A program made the position numbers and the translations under genes. This document shows positions 35,819 to 45,030 of a stretch of 64,000 nucleotides of DNA, piece after piece; the stretch's first letter is position 1, and each line of letters opens with the position of its first letter. This DNA comes from Treponema putidum (GTDB lineage Bacteria; Spirochaetota; Spirochaetia; Treponematales; Treponemataceae), in contig NZ_CP009228.1 of NCBI RefSeq assembly GCF_000755145.1, positions 1,113,827 to 1,177,826 of the forward strand. The letters run 5' to 3'. The notes under the pieces are model-generated. The model was not told the DNA's origin and ran no database searches. It was given only the letters and a program-made list of their open reading frames with translations.

Positions 35819-37410
35819 ATTTCTTTTAATTCGGTATTTTCTATTCTTAAAAGGCGGTTGTAATTTAGACCGCCTAATTGGTCAGCCTCATGAGCTGTTA
35901 AAATTAAAATTTTAGGATTTAATTCATTTATTATTCTTATCATATTTTCGGTATTTTGCAGATCCAGTCCTGAAAACGGTTCATCAAGTAAAACTATTTT
36001 TTCGCTTAAATTTCTTATAAGCAGTCTTGCAAAATCTATACGCCGCTCTTCCCCGCCTGAGAATTGCTTTTGATTTTCCATCTTTGTGCTTAAATAGGCT
36101 ATATTAAGTTTTTTTATTGCATCTTCGGCGGCCGCATTATTTGCCGTATCAAACAATGTAATATTATCGATTAAGCCGGCATCAAAAATATGAGTTTTTT
36201 GCTCCAGCATAAAAATAAGATTTGAAAGACTAATATCGGCTTCTTGTAAAACTTCATCTATATAAAGCTTACCCATATTTTTTTCAAATCCTGCCAAAAC
36301 ATTAAGTAAGGTACTTTTTCCGGAACCGCTTACTCCTGTTACAAGAATTCTATCCCCTGTTTTTAAGGATAAATTTTCTATCTGCAGACATTCCTTTTCT
36401 TCTTTAACAATTACACAATCTTTAATCCGTATTTCTTTAAAATCTTTTATTTTATAAATATCTTCTTTTTCTTGTAGAACTGATTTTATAGTTTTTTTGA
36501 TAGCTTTAGAAGACATTATACCGGCATATCTTTCACCTATAATTTGAAAAGGCCCGGCAATCGATTCGGCAATTTTGGTAAGAGCTATCAAACCGGAAAA
36601 AGTCAAAAGCCCGGCTCTTATAAAAAATGCCCCTGAAACCCATGTCAAAAGAATAATTAAAAGCCCTAGGCCGAAAGCTGATGACATAATAAGATTTTCA
36701 CGTTTTGCGAGTTTTATTTCGGCTTGGGTATAATCATAATTTGAATCATCGGAATATTTTACACAGGCTGCTTCAGCTCCATACATTTTAATTGTTCTAA
36801 AACCGTTCAATACATCGCTTAATTTTTTTATAAAAAATGAACGGGTTTCGGATTTATTTTTTTGCAAGAATTCAAGTTTATTTTGTGTCAATCTAGGAAA
36901 TAAAATCGGCGGAATACATATAACCAAAATAACAGGTAAAAAAAGCGGCTGAATGTATAAAATTGCCAAAAATGAAAAAACCAAGTTAAGAGCTTGATAT
37001 AGGCACGATAAAATAGCCTCAAAATAGTTTTGCTCCAAACTTAAAATATCATTTAATAATAAGGATTGATAATCGGAATAAGATTTTTTTTCTTTATGCA
37101 GAACGCTTTTATTCAAAAGATTAAAAATAATATCGTTTTTTAACAAGTATGAAATATGCTTACAAAATTTAATACGGGAATAATGAGCCAAAAAATCGGA
37201 TAAAACGGCAACAAAAATATAAACTACAGTACAGCCTCCAAGAAGAATCATTTTACTTAATTCGTAATTGAGAACCGAATCGGCTATGAGTTTTAGTAAA
37301 AAAGCCGTACCGACATTAAAGAAAGAAGCTGCAACGGCCAAAAAAATTACAAAAAAAATAGATACTTTACTTTTAAAAAGATATTTTAGTGTAAAAGAAT
37401 TTTTCCCCAT
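35815..37410 (-). CDS. ABC exporter, fused membrane and ATPase domains
   Basis: A 531-residue half-transporter: six membrane helices in the first ~310 residues and a nucleotide-binding domain after ~335. Walker A GVSGSGKSTLLN (~375), signature FSGGEERRIDFARLL (~468), Walker B IVLLDEPFSGLD (~487), and an H-loop-like LTAHEAD. The overall form is CydC/MsbA-like; substrate unknown. The gene upstream, encoding a membrane zinc-ribbon protein, ends 2 bases before this start, so the two are co-transcribed. A single half-transporter gene suggests a homodimer. Confidence 0.85.
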   Translation of the reverse strand: MGKNSFTLKYLFKSKVSIFFVIFLAVAASFFNVGTAFLLKLIADSVLNYELSKMILLGGCTVVYIFVAVLSDFLAHYSRIKFCKHISYLLKNDIIFNLLNKSVLHKEKKSYSDYQSLLLNDILSLEQNYFEAILSCLYQALNLVFSFLAILYIQPLFLPVILVICIPPILFPRLTQNKLEFLQKNKSETRSFFIKKLSDVLNGFRTIKMYGAEAACVKYSDDSNYDYTQAEIKLAKRENLIMSSAFGLGLLIILLTWVSGAFFIRAGLLTFSGLIALTKIAESIAGPFQIIGERYAGIMSSKAIKKTIKSVLQEKEDIYKIKDFKEIRIKDCVIVKEEKECLQIENLSLKTGDRILVTGVSGSGKSTLLNVLAGFEKNMGKLYIDEVLQEADISLSNLIFMLEQKTHIFDAGLIDNITLFDTANNAAAEDAIKKLNIAYLSTKMENQKQFSGGEERRIDFARLLIRNLSEKIVLLDEPFSGLDLQNTENMIRIINELNPKILILTAHEADQLGGLNYNRLLRIENTELKEI

Positions 37411-37412
37411 TT

Positions 37413-37823
37413 TTAACTCATAAAGCGGCAGTTTGAACAGCCTAATATGTGAACTCTTTTTTTCCCTTTTTTTCGGTCAAAGTATCTTGCAATTAGATGA
37501 GCTTCATTTGGAACGGTTTTATGGCAAACAGGGCATTGACGTTGAACGCCGTTTTCACATCTGGGATAACAATGCGGACAGCCGTATATATAGCATAATT
37601 TATCATCTTCACCCGGATAAACAGCCGATTTTACCTGTTCATCTCTAGCCAAAACCGTACCGCATATGGGACATACTCCGGGCGCACCTTTTTTTCCTGT
37701 TTGCCTGATTTTCTTTCCGCTTGCATGTTTTGCAGAAGCACTGAAAAGAGTATAAGCGAATACAATTAAAAATAGGCCTATAAAAACTAGTATCATCCAT
37801 GATAAAGGCTGTAAATCAGTCAT
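37413..37823 (-). CDS. Membrane-anchored zinc-ribbon protein, unknown function
   Basis: About 136 residues: one N-terminal membrane helix (SWMILVFIGLFLIVFAYTLF), a basic linker, then a cytoplasmic Cys-rich region with several CxxC pairs (CPICG, CPHC, CPVCH, CSNC), consistent with two zinc ribbons. I start it at ATG 37823 because a promoter with -10 TATGAT lies exactly 6 bases upstream; a longer frame from GTG 37877 would bury that promoter. Operon partner of the ABC exporter. No specific family recognised. Confidence 0.7.
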   Translation of the reverse strand: MTDLQPLSWMILVFIGLFLIVFAYTLFSASAKHASGKKIRQTGKKGAPGVCPICGTVLARDEQVKSAVYPGEDDKLCYIYGCPHCYPRCENGVQRQCPVCHKTVPNEAHLIARYFDRKKGKKRVHILGCSNCRFMS

Positions 37824-37829
37824 AAATAT

Positions 37830-37858
37830 ATCATACACTTTTTTTCCTATTGATTCAA
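37830..37858 (-). promoter_or_regulatory. Predicted leaderless promoter of the zinc-ribbon/ABC operon
   Basis: Reading the minus strand: TTGAAT (37858-37853), 17-base spacer, TATGAT (37835-37830), then 6 bases to ATG 37823. Transcription should start at or next to the A of ATG. The -35 overlaps that of the divergent rsmI promoter. Confidence 0.55.
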
Positions 37859-37878
37859 TACTAAAATTATGATACACT
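37850..37878 (+). promoter_or_regulatory. Predicted leaderless promoter of rsmI
   Basis: TTGATT (37850-37855), 17-base spacer, TACACT (37873-37878), then 6 bases to the GTG start at 37885. No Shine-Dalgarno can fit. The -35 shares the palindrome TTGATTCAA with the opposite promoter. Confidence 0.55.
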
Positions 37879-37884
37879 GTTTAA

Positions 37885-38556
37885 GTGGGAATTTTATTTG
37901 TCGTTGCCACTCCTATAGGCAATCTAAAAGATATCAGTTTTAGAGCTTTAGAGACTTTTCAAGAAGCCGATTTTATCGCCTGTGAGGATACAAGGCACAC
38001 ATTAGGCCTTTTAACTCATTATGAAATCTCTAAGCCTCTAATTTCGTGCAGGGCGGTAAATGAAGCGGCCTCCTCAGAAAAGATTGTAAAACTTTTAGAT
38101 GAAGGGAAAAAAATAGCCTATGCCAGCGACGCAGGAACACCGGCAATCAGCGATCCGGGTTCTATTTTGGTTAGGGCGGCAAGGGAAGCAGGGCATACAA
38201 TAATTCCGATTCCGGGAGCTTCAGCCTTTGGTGCTATGATGAGTATAGCTGGCACATACGACAAAACTGTTGTTTTTGAGGGATTTTTGTCGCCTAAGGC
38301 CGGAAAACGCAAACGTAGGCTTCAAGAGCTCTTTGATTTCGGGGCGGGCTTTGTTTTATATGAATCCCCCTATAGAATTGTAAAGCTATTGGCTGATATT
38401 GCCGAAATAGATAGTAACCGTGAGCTCATTGTTGGGAGGGAGCTTACAAAACTCCATGAAGAAATTATCAAGGGGCAGGCTGCAGAAGTTTTAGAAAACT
38501 TTGAAAAAAGACCCTCGATAAAGGGGGAATTTTCGGTTTTTGTTACAGGAAAATAG
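37885..38556 (+). CDS. rsmI: 16S rRNA (cytidine(1402)-2'-O)-methyltransferase RsmI
   Basis: SAM-dependent tetrapyrrole-methylase-fold enzyme that methylates C1402 of 16S rRNA in the decoding centre. Seen: VATPIGNLKDISFRALE at the N-terminus, CEDTRHT, YASDAGTPAISDPG, PIPGASAF, FEGFLSPK, LYESPYRI, GRELTKLHEE. At 223 residues it ends right after the methylase domain and lacks the ~50-residue C-terminal extension of the E. coli enzyme. GTG 37885 is the only start that keeps the conserved N-terminus; no ribosome site precedes it. Confidence 0.93.
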   Translation: MGILFVVATPIGNLKDISFRALETFQEADFIACEDTRHTLGLLTHYEISKPLISCRAVNEAASSEKIVKLLDEGKKIAYASDAGTPAISDPGSILVRAAREAGHTIIPIPGASAFGAMMSIAGTYDKTVVFEGFLSPKAGKRKRRLQELFDFGAGFVLYESPYRIVKLLADIAEIDSNRELIVGRELTKLHEEIIKGQAAEVLENFEKRPSIKGEFSVFVTGK

Positions 38557-38577
38557 GCTTTTATAAAAATAAAACCT

Positions 38578-38604
38578 TAACTTTTGACTAAAATTAACCG
38601 ATAA
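38578..38604 (+). promoter_or_regulatory. Sigma-28 (FliA) promoter of flgM
   Basis: TAACTTTT (38578-38585), an exact 11-base spacer, and ACCGATAA (38597-38604) match the flagellar consensus TAAAGTTT-N11-GCCGATAA at 13 of 16 positions. It stands 23 bases before the flgM start. The -10 lies within a small palindrome AACCGATAATCGGTT. Confidence 0.75.
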
Positions 38605-38626
38605 TCGGTTATGAAGGCAGGAAAAT

Positions 38627-38908
38627 ATGATGATAGAAAAATTGGGCGGAATGGATCCGATCAAGAATTTACAAAATACTCAAAAACCAAGAAAAATAGA
38701 AAAGGTAGGAGCTTCCGATTCGATACAAGTGTCTCCTGAGGCTCAAAAACTATCAGAAATTTATTTTGCAATGGATGCAGTAAAGGCTGCCCCGGACATC
38801 CGTCAAGAAAAAATAGAAGAAGTTAGAAGAAAATTTCAAGACCCTTCATACATTGATAGTGTTTTGGATCAAACAGCAGAGAAAATTTTAGATTCTTTAG
38901 GATTTTAA
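38627..38908 (+). CDS. flgM: Anti-sigma-28 factor FlgM
   Basis: A 93-residue negative regulator of late flagellar genes; it binds FliA until exported. The N-terminus is disordered and basic. The C-terminal helical part contains the family pattern DSIQVSPEAQKL, then DIRQEKIEEVRRKFQD, ending IDSVLDQTAEKILDSL. A sigma-28-type promoter stands directly upstream, giving the negative feedback loop known in other bacteria. ATG 38627 or the adjacent ATG 38630 could be the start (AGGCAGGA upstream). Confidence 0.85.
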   Translation: MMIEKLGGMDPIKNLQNTQKPRKIEKVGASDSIQVSPEAQKLSEIYFAMDAVKAAPDIRQEKIEEVRRKFQDPSYIDSVLDQTAEKILDSLGF

Positions 38909-38979
38909 TTAAATATTTTGTTAAAGATATGGGCTTGTCGTATCTACCTTTCAATTTAACTCAAATCTTTAAAAAAAAC

Positions 38980-39020
38980 AAAGGCTGTATCTCTTTATGA
39001 GTTTACAGCCTTTTTAATTT
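38980..39020. terminator. Bidirectional terminator after flgM
   Basis: Stem AAAGGCTGTA (38980-38989) with TACAGCCTTT (39004-39013), followed by TTAATTTT on the plus strand and preceded by A8, which gives a T-run on the minus strand. It serves flgM and the convergent gene at 39039. Confidence 0.85.
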
Positions 39021-39038
39021 TACAATCTTTGATAATCT

Positions 39039-40061
39039 TTATTGATACATTATGAGATAAGGACGAGGGTTTAAGCTAAAAACCTCATCAGGGGTCATCA
39101 TGGGCTGGTCATAACCTGCACCCGCAACAGTCGGCTTTGAAAAAAGCTTAAAAGATTTTAACGGAATGTTTTGTGCGAGAGCATTATAAGCATAAGAATC
39201 TTTCTTTAATTGAGGAGAGCCGAAGCCGTCCGCACAATGGACAAGTTGGACCCTTTCATAATCGCTTCTTACATTAGCCCTTTTTTTAATCATTATAGAA
39301 TTAAACTGATGAATCACAAGCATTCTTCTGCCTGTAATACTATTTTCCTTTATGTATTTATCCATCATTTCCTGGGCCTTATTTATCTCATCCCCCGTAA
39401 CAGAGCCGATTACCTTCATCGGTTCTGTCGTATGCCATTCGGGATCCAAGGCAAGATGAACATTCGGGTACCTCAAAAAAGGCAAAATTGCATTCATAGC
39501 CTTTTCTACCGTGTATTTTCCGATTTGGTGGTCAATAAATACATACCATCCCCTTTCGGCGGCGAATTCAATGTATTTTTTTACAGTAGATAGGCTAAGA
39601 AAACCGATTTCTCCTCCCGGCCAACATGTGCCGTAAATTAAATAAAAAGCAGGAATAAGGCCCCGCTCATTATTTGCTTCATCATAAATTGCCGCAAACT
39701 CATTCATAATCGGTTCAATTTCTTCAGGAGTATATCTTCCTAAAATGCCCATAGTATAGGCATCCGGTTTCCCATAAAGGGCAAAAATATCGTTATTCAA
39801 TAAAACGGATTGCAGTTTTGATTCATCGAATTTAAGCGATGCTTCCATTTCCGGTTTAGTCTTTGCAGTATATATCACAACTTCCTCTTTAACCGGTGCA
39901 TCCTTTATCCACAAAGCCGAGGGAAATAAAGGCTCCCATTTAGGAGGAGAAAAAGAGGCCGGAACATTTTGCTTTATATCTCCTGATTCGGAAAAAATAA
40001 CTGAAATAAAAAATAAAAAAAATATTGCTCTAAAAGCAAATTTAACAAGAGACTGCTTCAT
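39039..40061 (-). CDS. Secreted protein of unknown function
   Basis: A 340-residue protein with an N-terminal signal peptide (KFAFRAIFFLFFISVIFSES) and no lipobox Cys, so periplasmic or exported. The body alternates strands and helices (GLIPAFYLIYGTCWPGG, WYVFIDHQIGKYTVEKA, VHLALDPEWHTTEPM, MLVIHQFN), suggestive of a TIM-barrel-like fold with acidic residues in DPEW. That resembles some uncharacterised glycoside-hydrolase-like proteins, but no catalytic family is assigned. Single gene, convergent with flgM. Confidence 0.6.
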   Translation of the reverse strand: MKQSLVKFAFRAIFFLFFISVIFSESGDIKQNVPASFSPPKWEPLFPSALWIKDAPVKEEVVIYTAKTKPEMEASLKFDESKLQSVLLNNDIFALYGKPDAYTMGILGRYTPEEIEPIMNEFAAIYDEANNERGLIPAFYLIYGTCWPGGEIGFLSLSTVKKYIEFAAERGWYVFIDHQIGKYTVEKAMNAILPFLRYPNVHLALDPEWHTTEPMKVIGSVTGDEINKAQEMMDKYIKENSITGRRMLVIHQFNSIMIKKRANVRSDYERVQLVHCADGFGSPQLKKDSYAYNALAQNIPLKSFKLFSKPTVAGAGYDQPMMTPDEVFSLNPRPYLIMYQ

Positions 40062-40186
40062 TAATAAGTCTATCGGCTAAAAAAAAATAAGCTTTAATTT
40101 AGCCTTGCACCTAAGCCTAAAAAAATGTATAATAAGCCCCTTAATAAACTTGACATTATCTATAACAGTTAGGAGGTTTTGTAACT

Positions 40187-41707
40187 ATGCAAGTTAAAGT
40201 CAGATATGCTCCCTCTCCCACCGGCTTTCAGCACATAGGCGGAGTCCGTACAGCCTTGTTTAATTATCTTTTTGCCCGCTCAAAAGGCGGAAAATTCGTT
40301 TTGCGTATTGAAGATACCGATAGAACAAGATACAGCGAAGAATATGAACAGAACCTTTATGATACCCTTGAATGGCTCGGCCTTGAATGGGATGAAGGCG
40401 GCCCAAAGGGAGGCCCCTGTGCGCCCTATATTCAGTCTCAAAGGTTCGAAATTTACCGAAAATACGCCCAAGAGCTTGTCGATAAGGGCTTTGCTTATTA
40501 TTGCTTTTGCGACTCTGAAAGACTCGACAGAATCCGAAAGATTCAAACCATGAATAAGATGCCTCCGGGCTATGACAGGGCTTGCCGTAATTTGACCGCT
40601 GAAGAAATTAAGGCTAAAATGGACGAAGGTCTTCCCTATGTTATCCGCTTAAAGGTTCCACTTGAAGGCAGCACCAAATTTACAGATGCCCTTTTAGGCG
40701 ATATTGAATGGAAAAATGAAGATATAAATCCCGATCAAATCCTTTTAAAAAGCGATGGGTTTCCGACATATCACTTGGCAAACATCGTGGACGATCACCT
40801 TATGGGCATAACCCATGTTATGCGTGCCCAAGAATGGCTCCCTTCCACCCCCATGCATGTGATTATGTACAAAGCCTTCGGTTGGGAACCGCCTCAATTT
40901 TGCCACCTGCCCATGGTTATGGGAAATGACGGGCAAAAGCTTTCAAAACGGCACGGAGCCACCAGCTGTAACGAATTCAGAAACAAGGGCTACCTAAAAG
41001 AAGCTATTATCAATTATGTTGCTATGCTCGGCTGTTCTTATGAAGACGGCCGTGATATGTACAGTCTTTCAGACTTGGAAAAACTCTTTGATGTTAAGCA
41101 TTTAAACAAGGCTCCGGCCGTATTCGACTATAAAAAGCTGGAATGGTTTAACGGCCAATATATGAGAGAAAAAACCGATGAAGAGCTCTTCGATCTTACA
41201 TGGCCCTATATTGCAAATTCAGGCCTTTTTGGAAAAATAAATGAAGAAGAGCTGAAAAAAGCCGGATGCCGCTTTGAAAACCAAACCTATTTAAAACCCT
41301 CTCAAGAACAAAAAGAAATTCTAATGAAAGTGATGCCCTTGGTAAAAGAAAGACTTCATCTTTTAAGTGAAATAACCGGCATGGTGCGTTTCCTCTTTGA
41401 AGAACCGGCAGTTCCTCAAGCCGAAGAGATAATACCGAAAAAACTTGATGCCGAAACTACAAAAAAAGTTCTTCAAAGGGCAGTCCAAGTAATGCCCAAA
41501 ATTGCCGGCCTTGATGACCATGCAGGCGGAGAAGTCTTTAGGGCGGAAGCCGATGCTATGGGTATTAAGATGGGAGACTTTATGATGCCTGTCAGAATGA
41601 CCGTTACCGGCAGCAGAATAAGCCCGCCCCTTGTAGGCTCAATCCAAATTTTAGGTATAGACAAAGCTATTAAGCGCATAGAAAAAGCCATAGCGGAAAG
41701 GTTTTAA
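40187..41707 (+). CDS. gltX: Glutamyl-tRNA synthetase
   Basis: Class I aminoacyl-tRNA synthetase charging tRNA-Glu (and possibly tRNA-Gln where an amidotransferase completes the job). 506 residues. HIGH motif as PSPTGFQHIGGVRTALFN (~8-25), KMSKS equivalent as QKLSKRHGA (~247-255), with YVIRLKVP and HLANIVDDHLMGITHV between. The C-terminal helical anticodon-binding part ends normally. Preceded by AGGAGG. A hairpin terminator follows. Confidence 0.97.
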   Translation: MQVKVRYAPSPTGFQHIGGVRTALFNYLFARSKGGKFVLRIEDTDRTRYSEEYEQNLYDTLEWLGLEWDEGGPKGGPCAPYIQSQRFEIYRKYAQELVDKGFAYYCFCDSERLDRIRKIQTMNKMPPGYDRACRNLTAEEIKAKMDEGLPYVIRLKVPLEGSTKFTDALLGDIEWKNEDINPDQILLKSDGFPTYHLANIVDDHLMGITHVMRAQEWLPSTPMHVIMYKAFGWEPPQFCHLPMVMGNDGQKLSKRHGATSCNEFRNKGYLKEAIINYVAMLGCSYEDGRDMYSLSDLEKLFDVKHLNKAPAVFDYKKLEWFNGQYMREKTDEELFDLTWPYIANSGLFGKINEEELKKAGCRFENQTYLKPSQEQKEILMKVMPLVKERLHLLSEITGMVRFLFEEPAVPQAEEIIPKKLDAETTKKVLQRAVQVMPKIAGLDDHAGGEVFRAEADAMGIKMGDFMMPVRMTVTGSRISPPLVGSIQILGIDKAIKRIEKAIAERF

Positions 41708-41724
41708 ATTTTAAGATGCTAAAA

Positions 41725-41779
41725 AGGCTAATCTTTTAGGTGAATCCGGAATTCCAAAAAAGATTAGCCTATAAAATTT
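41725..41779. terminator. Bidirectional terminator between gltX and the LRR gene
   Basis: Arms AGGCTAATCTTTT (41725-41737) and AAAAAAGATTAGCCT (41756-41770), then ATAAAATTTTT. It also works for the convergent minus-strand gene. Confidence 0.8.
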
Positions 41780-43573
41780 TTAATGGCCCGTAAATTCTTC
41801 GCCCTCAGACTTTAGAACATTCCAATTTTTTTTCTTTGCATTATTAACCTGCTGAATAGTGCAGATATTATTATCTGTACTATTTTCCCGTCTATCGACT
41901 ACATAGAGGCTTCCATTTTCTTCGTTTGAACGGGCAGGTAACGACTTTATGAGCCTTTCCATTTCTTTTTCTTTTATTTGGTTATTATAACAAGATATAA
42001 GCTTTATATTCTTATTATTTAAAACACTAAGCCCCATGAGTAAATTATCGTAACACCATAGCTTTTCCAATTTTACATTATTTCGTAAATTCAAAAATTT
42101 CAAACGGTTTTCGCTTACCGATAAAAACTGCAATTCCGTATTTTTTGTAAGATCTATATCTGTAATTTCATTTTGTTTACAGTATAGATTACTTAATTTT
42201 ACATTATTAGATGTATTAAGAGCCTTTAGTTTATTATTTCCGCAATATAAGTTTTTTAACTTTCTATTACTGTTTAGATTCAGTTCTGTCAACATATTGT
42301 TGTGACAATAAAGTTCCGTAAGATTTAAATTTTGCCTTATATCCAAAGCTGTAAGGCTGTTTCCCGCTACATAAAGATACTCAATATCTTTAAGATTAGA
42401 ACAGTCTATTTGAGAAAGATTATTTTTGCCGCAAGACAATCTTATCAACTTAGTATTTTTAGATACATCCAACTCGCTTATATTTGTATTGTGGCAATAA
42501 CATTCTTGTAATTCCGCAAGATGAGAAATGTCAAGCGAATTCAGTTGATTATCATGGCAAGATAATATTTCAAGATTCTCATGGCCATCTAAGAATAAAT
42601 CGGTTAGATTATTTTTATTGCACCAAAGTTCATTTAAACTGGAATTATTGCTTATATCCAATTCCGATAATACATTATTACTGAGCATAAGAAATGTAAG
42701 GTTCACATTTTTTGATAAATCGATATTTTCAAGTTTATTATTTGCACACCATAATTCACGCAAAATAGAGCTTGAACTTATATCTATATATGTGAGAGCA
42801 TTTTCGGAACAAGCAAGAAACTTTAAATCTTTACAATTATCCGTATTTAAATATGTCAGCTCATTTTCATAGCAATATAAAGTTGTAAGAGAAGTATTTT
42901 TCGACATATCGAGAAATTTTAATTTATTTTTTTGAGCTTCTAAAGTTGTTAACCTTTTAATATGAGAAACATCGAGTTCTCTGATTTGATTTTCATCACA
43001 AAAAATTTCTTTTAAATCAAAATTTCGGCTAAAATCTATAGAAGTCAAATTATTTTTACCGCAAGATAAATATGTCAGTTCTCTGTTATTTATAAGAGAC
43101 AAGTCTTGAAGATTATTATCGGAACAAGAGAGTTTTGTTAATGAAGGATTATTAGCTAAATCAATGCTTGTTATACGGTTTCCCTCACAAAAAAATCTAT
43201 TTATTTTACCATATATAGTTATAACTTCACTATCAATAATATAATCACGATAAGCGGACATACCGGGTACAACAAAAGGCGTTATATCTTCATTTTCATC
43301 CATTTTTTTATTTGAATTTAAATCGATCCATATAGGTTCACGATTGGAAACAAATCTTTCAACCCTAAGCTTTATTTTTTCACCTTTTAACTTTGCTGTG
43401 GTCAAACTTATAGATTCCGTATTCGGCAAATTTATTGATGCTTCTTCTTTAATGTCGTTTTTGCTGTCAGCCGTTTTTATATCTTGTTCTTTCTCAGAAT
43501 TATCCGAACAAGCCGCAGCAAGAAAAATAAAGCTCATAAAAATTATAGCCTTTTTCAGATTTTTTATATCCAT
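41780..43573 (-). CDS. Leucine-rich-repeat lipoprotein
   Basis: A surface or periplasmic lipoprotein of 597 residues. Signal peptide with lipobox LAAAC at about residue 21. A Ca-binding-like DLNSNKKMDENED lies near 85. About 20 consecutive 21-residue leucine-rich repeats follow, with consensus LxxLxCxxNxLxxLDxSxNxx and a recurring Cys at the eighth position or so. Such arrays form a curved solenoid for protein binding; in oral treponemes LRR proteins have been linked to adherence, but this is not shown for this one. Start at ATG 43573 (GAGAGG upstream), not the 40-codon upstream extension, because it places the signal peptide at the N-terminus. Confidence 0.88.
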   Translation of the reverse strand: MDIKNLKKAIIFMSFIFLAAACSDNSEKEQDIKTADSKNDIKEEASINLPNTESISLTTAKLKGEKIKLRVERFVSNREPIWIDLNSNKKMDENEDITPFVVPGMSAYRDYIIDSEVITIYGKINRFFCEGNRITSIDLANNPSLTKLSCSDNNLQDLSLINNRELTYLSCGKNNLTSIDFSRNFDLKEIFCDENQIRELDVSHIKRLTTLEAQKNKLKFLDMSKNTSLTTLYCYENELTYLNTDNCKDLKFLACSENALTYIDISSSSILRELWCANNKLENIDLSKNVNLTFLMLSNNVLSELDISNNSSLNELWCNKNNLTDLFLDGHENLEILSCHDNQLNSLDISHLAELQECYCHNTNISELDVSKNTKLIRLSCGKNNLSQIDCSNLKDIEYLYVAGNSLTALDIRQNLNLTELYCHNNMLTELNLNSNRKLKNLYCGNNKLKALNTSNNVKLSNLYCKQNEITDIDLTKNTELQFLSVSENRLKFLNLRNNVKLEKLWCYDNLLMGLSVLNNKNIKLISCYNNQIKEKEMERLIKSLPARSNEENGSLYVVDRRENSTDNNICTIQQVNNAKKKNWNVLKSEGEEFTGH

Positions 43574-43754
43574 AAAATAAAGCCTCTCATTAAAATCATT
43601 AAATATGCTAAGACTATGATGACCCTTTTTCAAAATGATGTCAAGGCTTAATAAATTTGCAATATAAAAACCATATTTAAATTTGCATTCCAAGCGTTTA
43701 TATGATATAATTATATGTGCACTTATATATAAATGTTTTTACAGGCCTAAATCT

Positions 43755-44927
43755 ATGAAAAAGATACTGCTTATCCCCGATTCCTTTAAGGGAACAATGA
43801 GCTCGGGTCGAATATGTACTTTGATGAAGGATGCCGTAAAAGAAATTTTCCCTGAAGCTCAAACTCTTTCGATCCCTGTTGCGGATGGAGGGGAGGGCAG
43901 TGTCGATGCCTTTTTAGAAGCTGTAGGCGGCATAAAAAAAACCGTTAAAGTCAAAAATCCTTTTTTTGAAGAAATGGAAAGCTTTTACGGTATCTTAAAA
44001 AGCGAAGATTCGACTGCCGGAAAGACCGCCGTAATTGAAATGGCTGCCTGTGCGGGTCTTCCCCTTGCAATGGGAAGGCTTAATCCATCTCTTACTACGA
44101 CCTATGGGGTGGGGGAGCTCATAGCCGATGCCCTTAAAAACGGCTGCACAAATATTATAATCGGTTTGGGCGGAAGTGCTACAAACGACGGCGGCTGCGG
44201 AGCTGCGGCAGCCTTGGGTGTCAAGTTCTTTGATAAGGATGGAAAAAGTTTTATTCCGGCCGGCGGAACTTTAAAAAATATTGAACGCATAGATATGACG
44301 GGCTTAAACCCTCTTGTAAAAAAAGCAAAGTTTACGGCTATGTGCGATATAGATAATCCTCTTTTCGGAAAAAACGGAGCGGCCTACATCTTTGCTCCGC
44401 AAAAAGGCGCTGATCCTAAAATGGTTGAAGAGCTCGATCAAGGCCTACAACACTTAGCCCTGGTTGCAGGGAAAACCGAATCCCTCAATTCCCGTTCCAA
44501 AGCGGCAGAAATTGCGGGAGCGGGGGCTGCCGGAGGTATGGGCTACGGAATGCTCATCTTCTTAGGTTCCGAGTTAAAAATGGGTATTGAAATTGTGCTT
44601 GATACGGTTGACTTTGAGAACAAACTGGATAAAACCGATTTTGTTTTTACGGGAGAAGGCAAATTAGATAGGCAAAGTTTAAGGGGAAAGGTTATTGCGG
44701 GCGTTGCCCAAAGGGCCAAAAAGAAAAATGTGCCTGTAATAGCTGTCGTAGGTGATGCAGAAGAGGAAATAGACGATATTTATAAAATGGGAGTTTCCGC
44801 CGTATTCAGTATAAACCGCCTTGCAGTACCTTTCAGCCAAGCAAAAAAAACAGCCGAGGCCGATTTGACTGCAACAATGAAAGATATTCTAAGATTAATC
44901 AAAGTTTCACAAACGTACCATACATAA
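43755..44927 (+). CDS. Glycerate kinase
   Basis: A 390-residue glycerate kinase of the GlxK/GarK type (PF02595), phosphorylating D-glycerate with ATP. Start MKKILLIPDSFKGTMSSGRI is typical, which places the start at ATG 43755. Other marks: PVADGGEGSVDAFL, GLGGSATNDGGCGAAAALG, and a C-terminal FTGEGKLDRQSLRGKV. No other glycerate or glyoxylate gene is nearby. An open 24-codon extension upstream is not needed. Confidence 0.92.
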   Translation: MKKILLIPDSFKGTMSSGRICTLMKDAVKEIFPEAQTLSIPVADGGEGSVDAFLEAVGGIKKTVKVKNPFFEEMESFYGILKSEDSTAGKTAVIEMAACAGLPLAMGRLNPSLTTTYGVGELIADALKNGCTNIIIGLGGSATNDGGCGAAAALGVKFFDKDGKSFIPAGGTLKNIERIDMTGLNPLVKKAKFTAMCDIDNPLFGKNGAAYIFAPQKGADPKMVEELDQGLQHLALVAGKTESLNSRSKAAEIAGAGAAGGMGYGMLIFLGSELKMGIEIVLDTVDFENKLDKTDFVFTGEGKLDRQSLRGKVIAGVAQRAKKKNVPVIAVVGDAEEEIDDIYKMGVSAVFSINRLAVPFSQAKKTAEADLTATMKDILRLIKVSQTYHT

Positions 44928-45030
44928 ATCTTTCCGTTGATATTTCATTTTTAGATAATTCTAAAACTTTTATTGTTTATTTACAATACATTTCCTAGAC
45001 CTTTCCGTTTAAAAGTTGTATATTAGTAGC

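Noticed and set aside
37824-37877. Longer zinc-ribbon protein starting at GTG 37877
   Set aside because: It would leave 7 bases between divergent starts and translate through a promoter with good spacing; the extra residues look unlike a conserved N-terminus.
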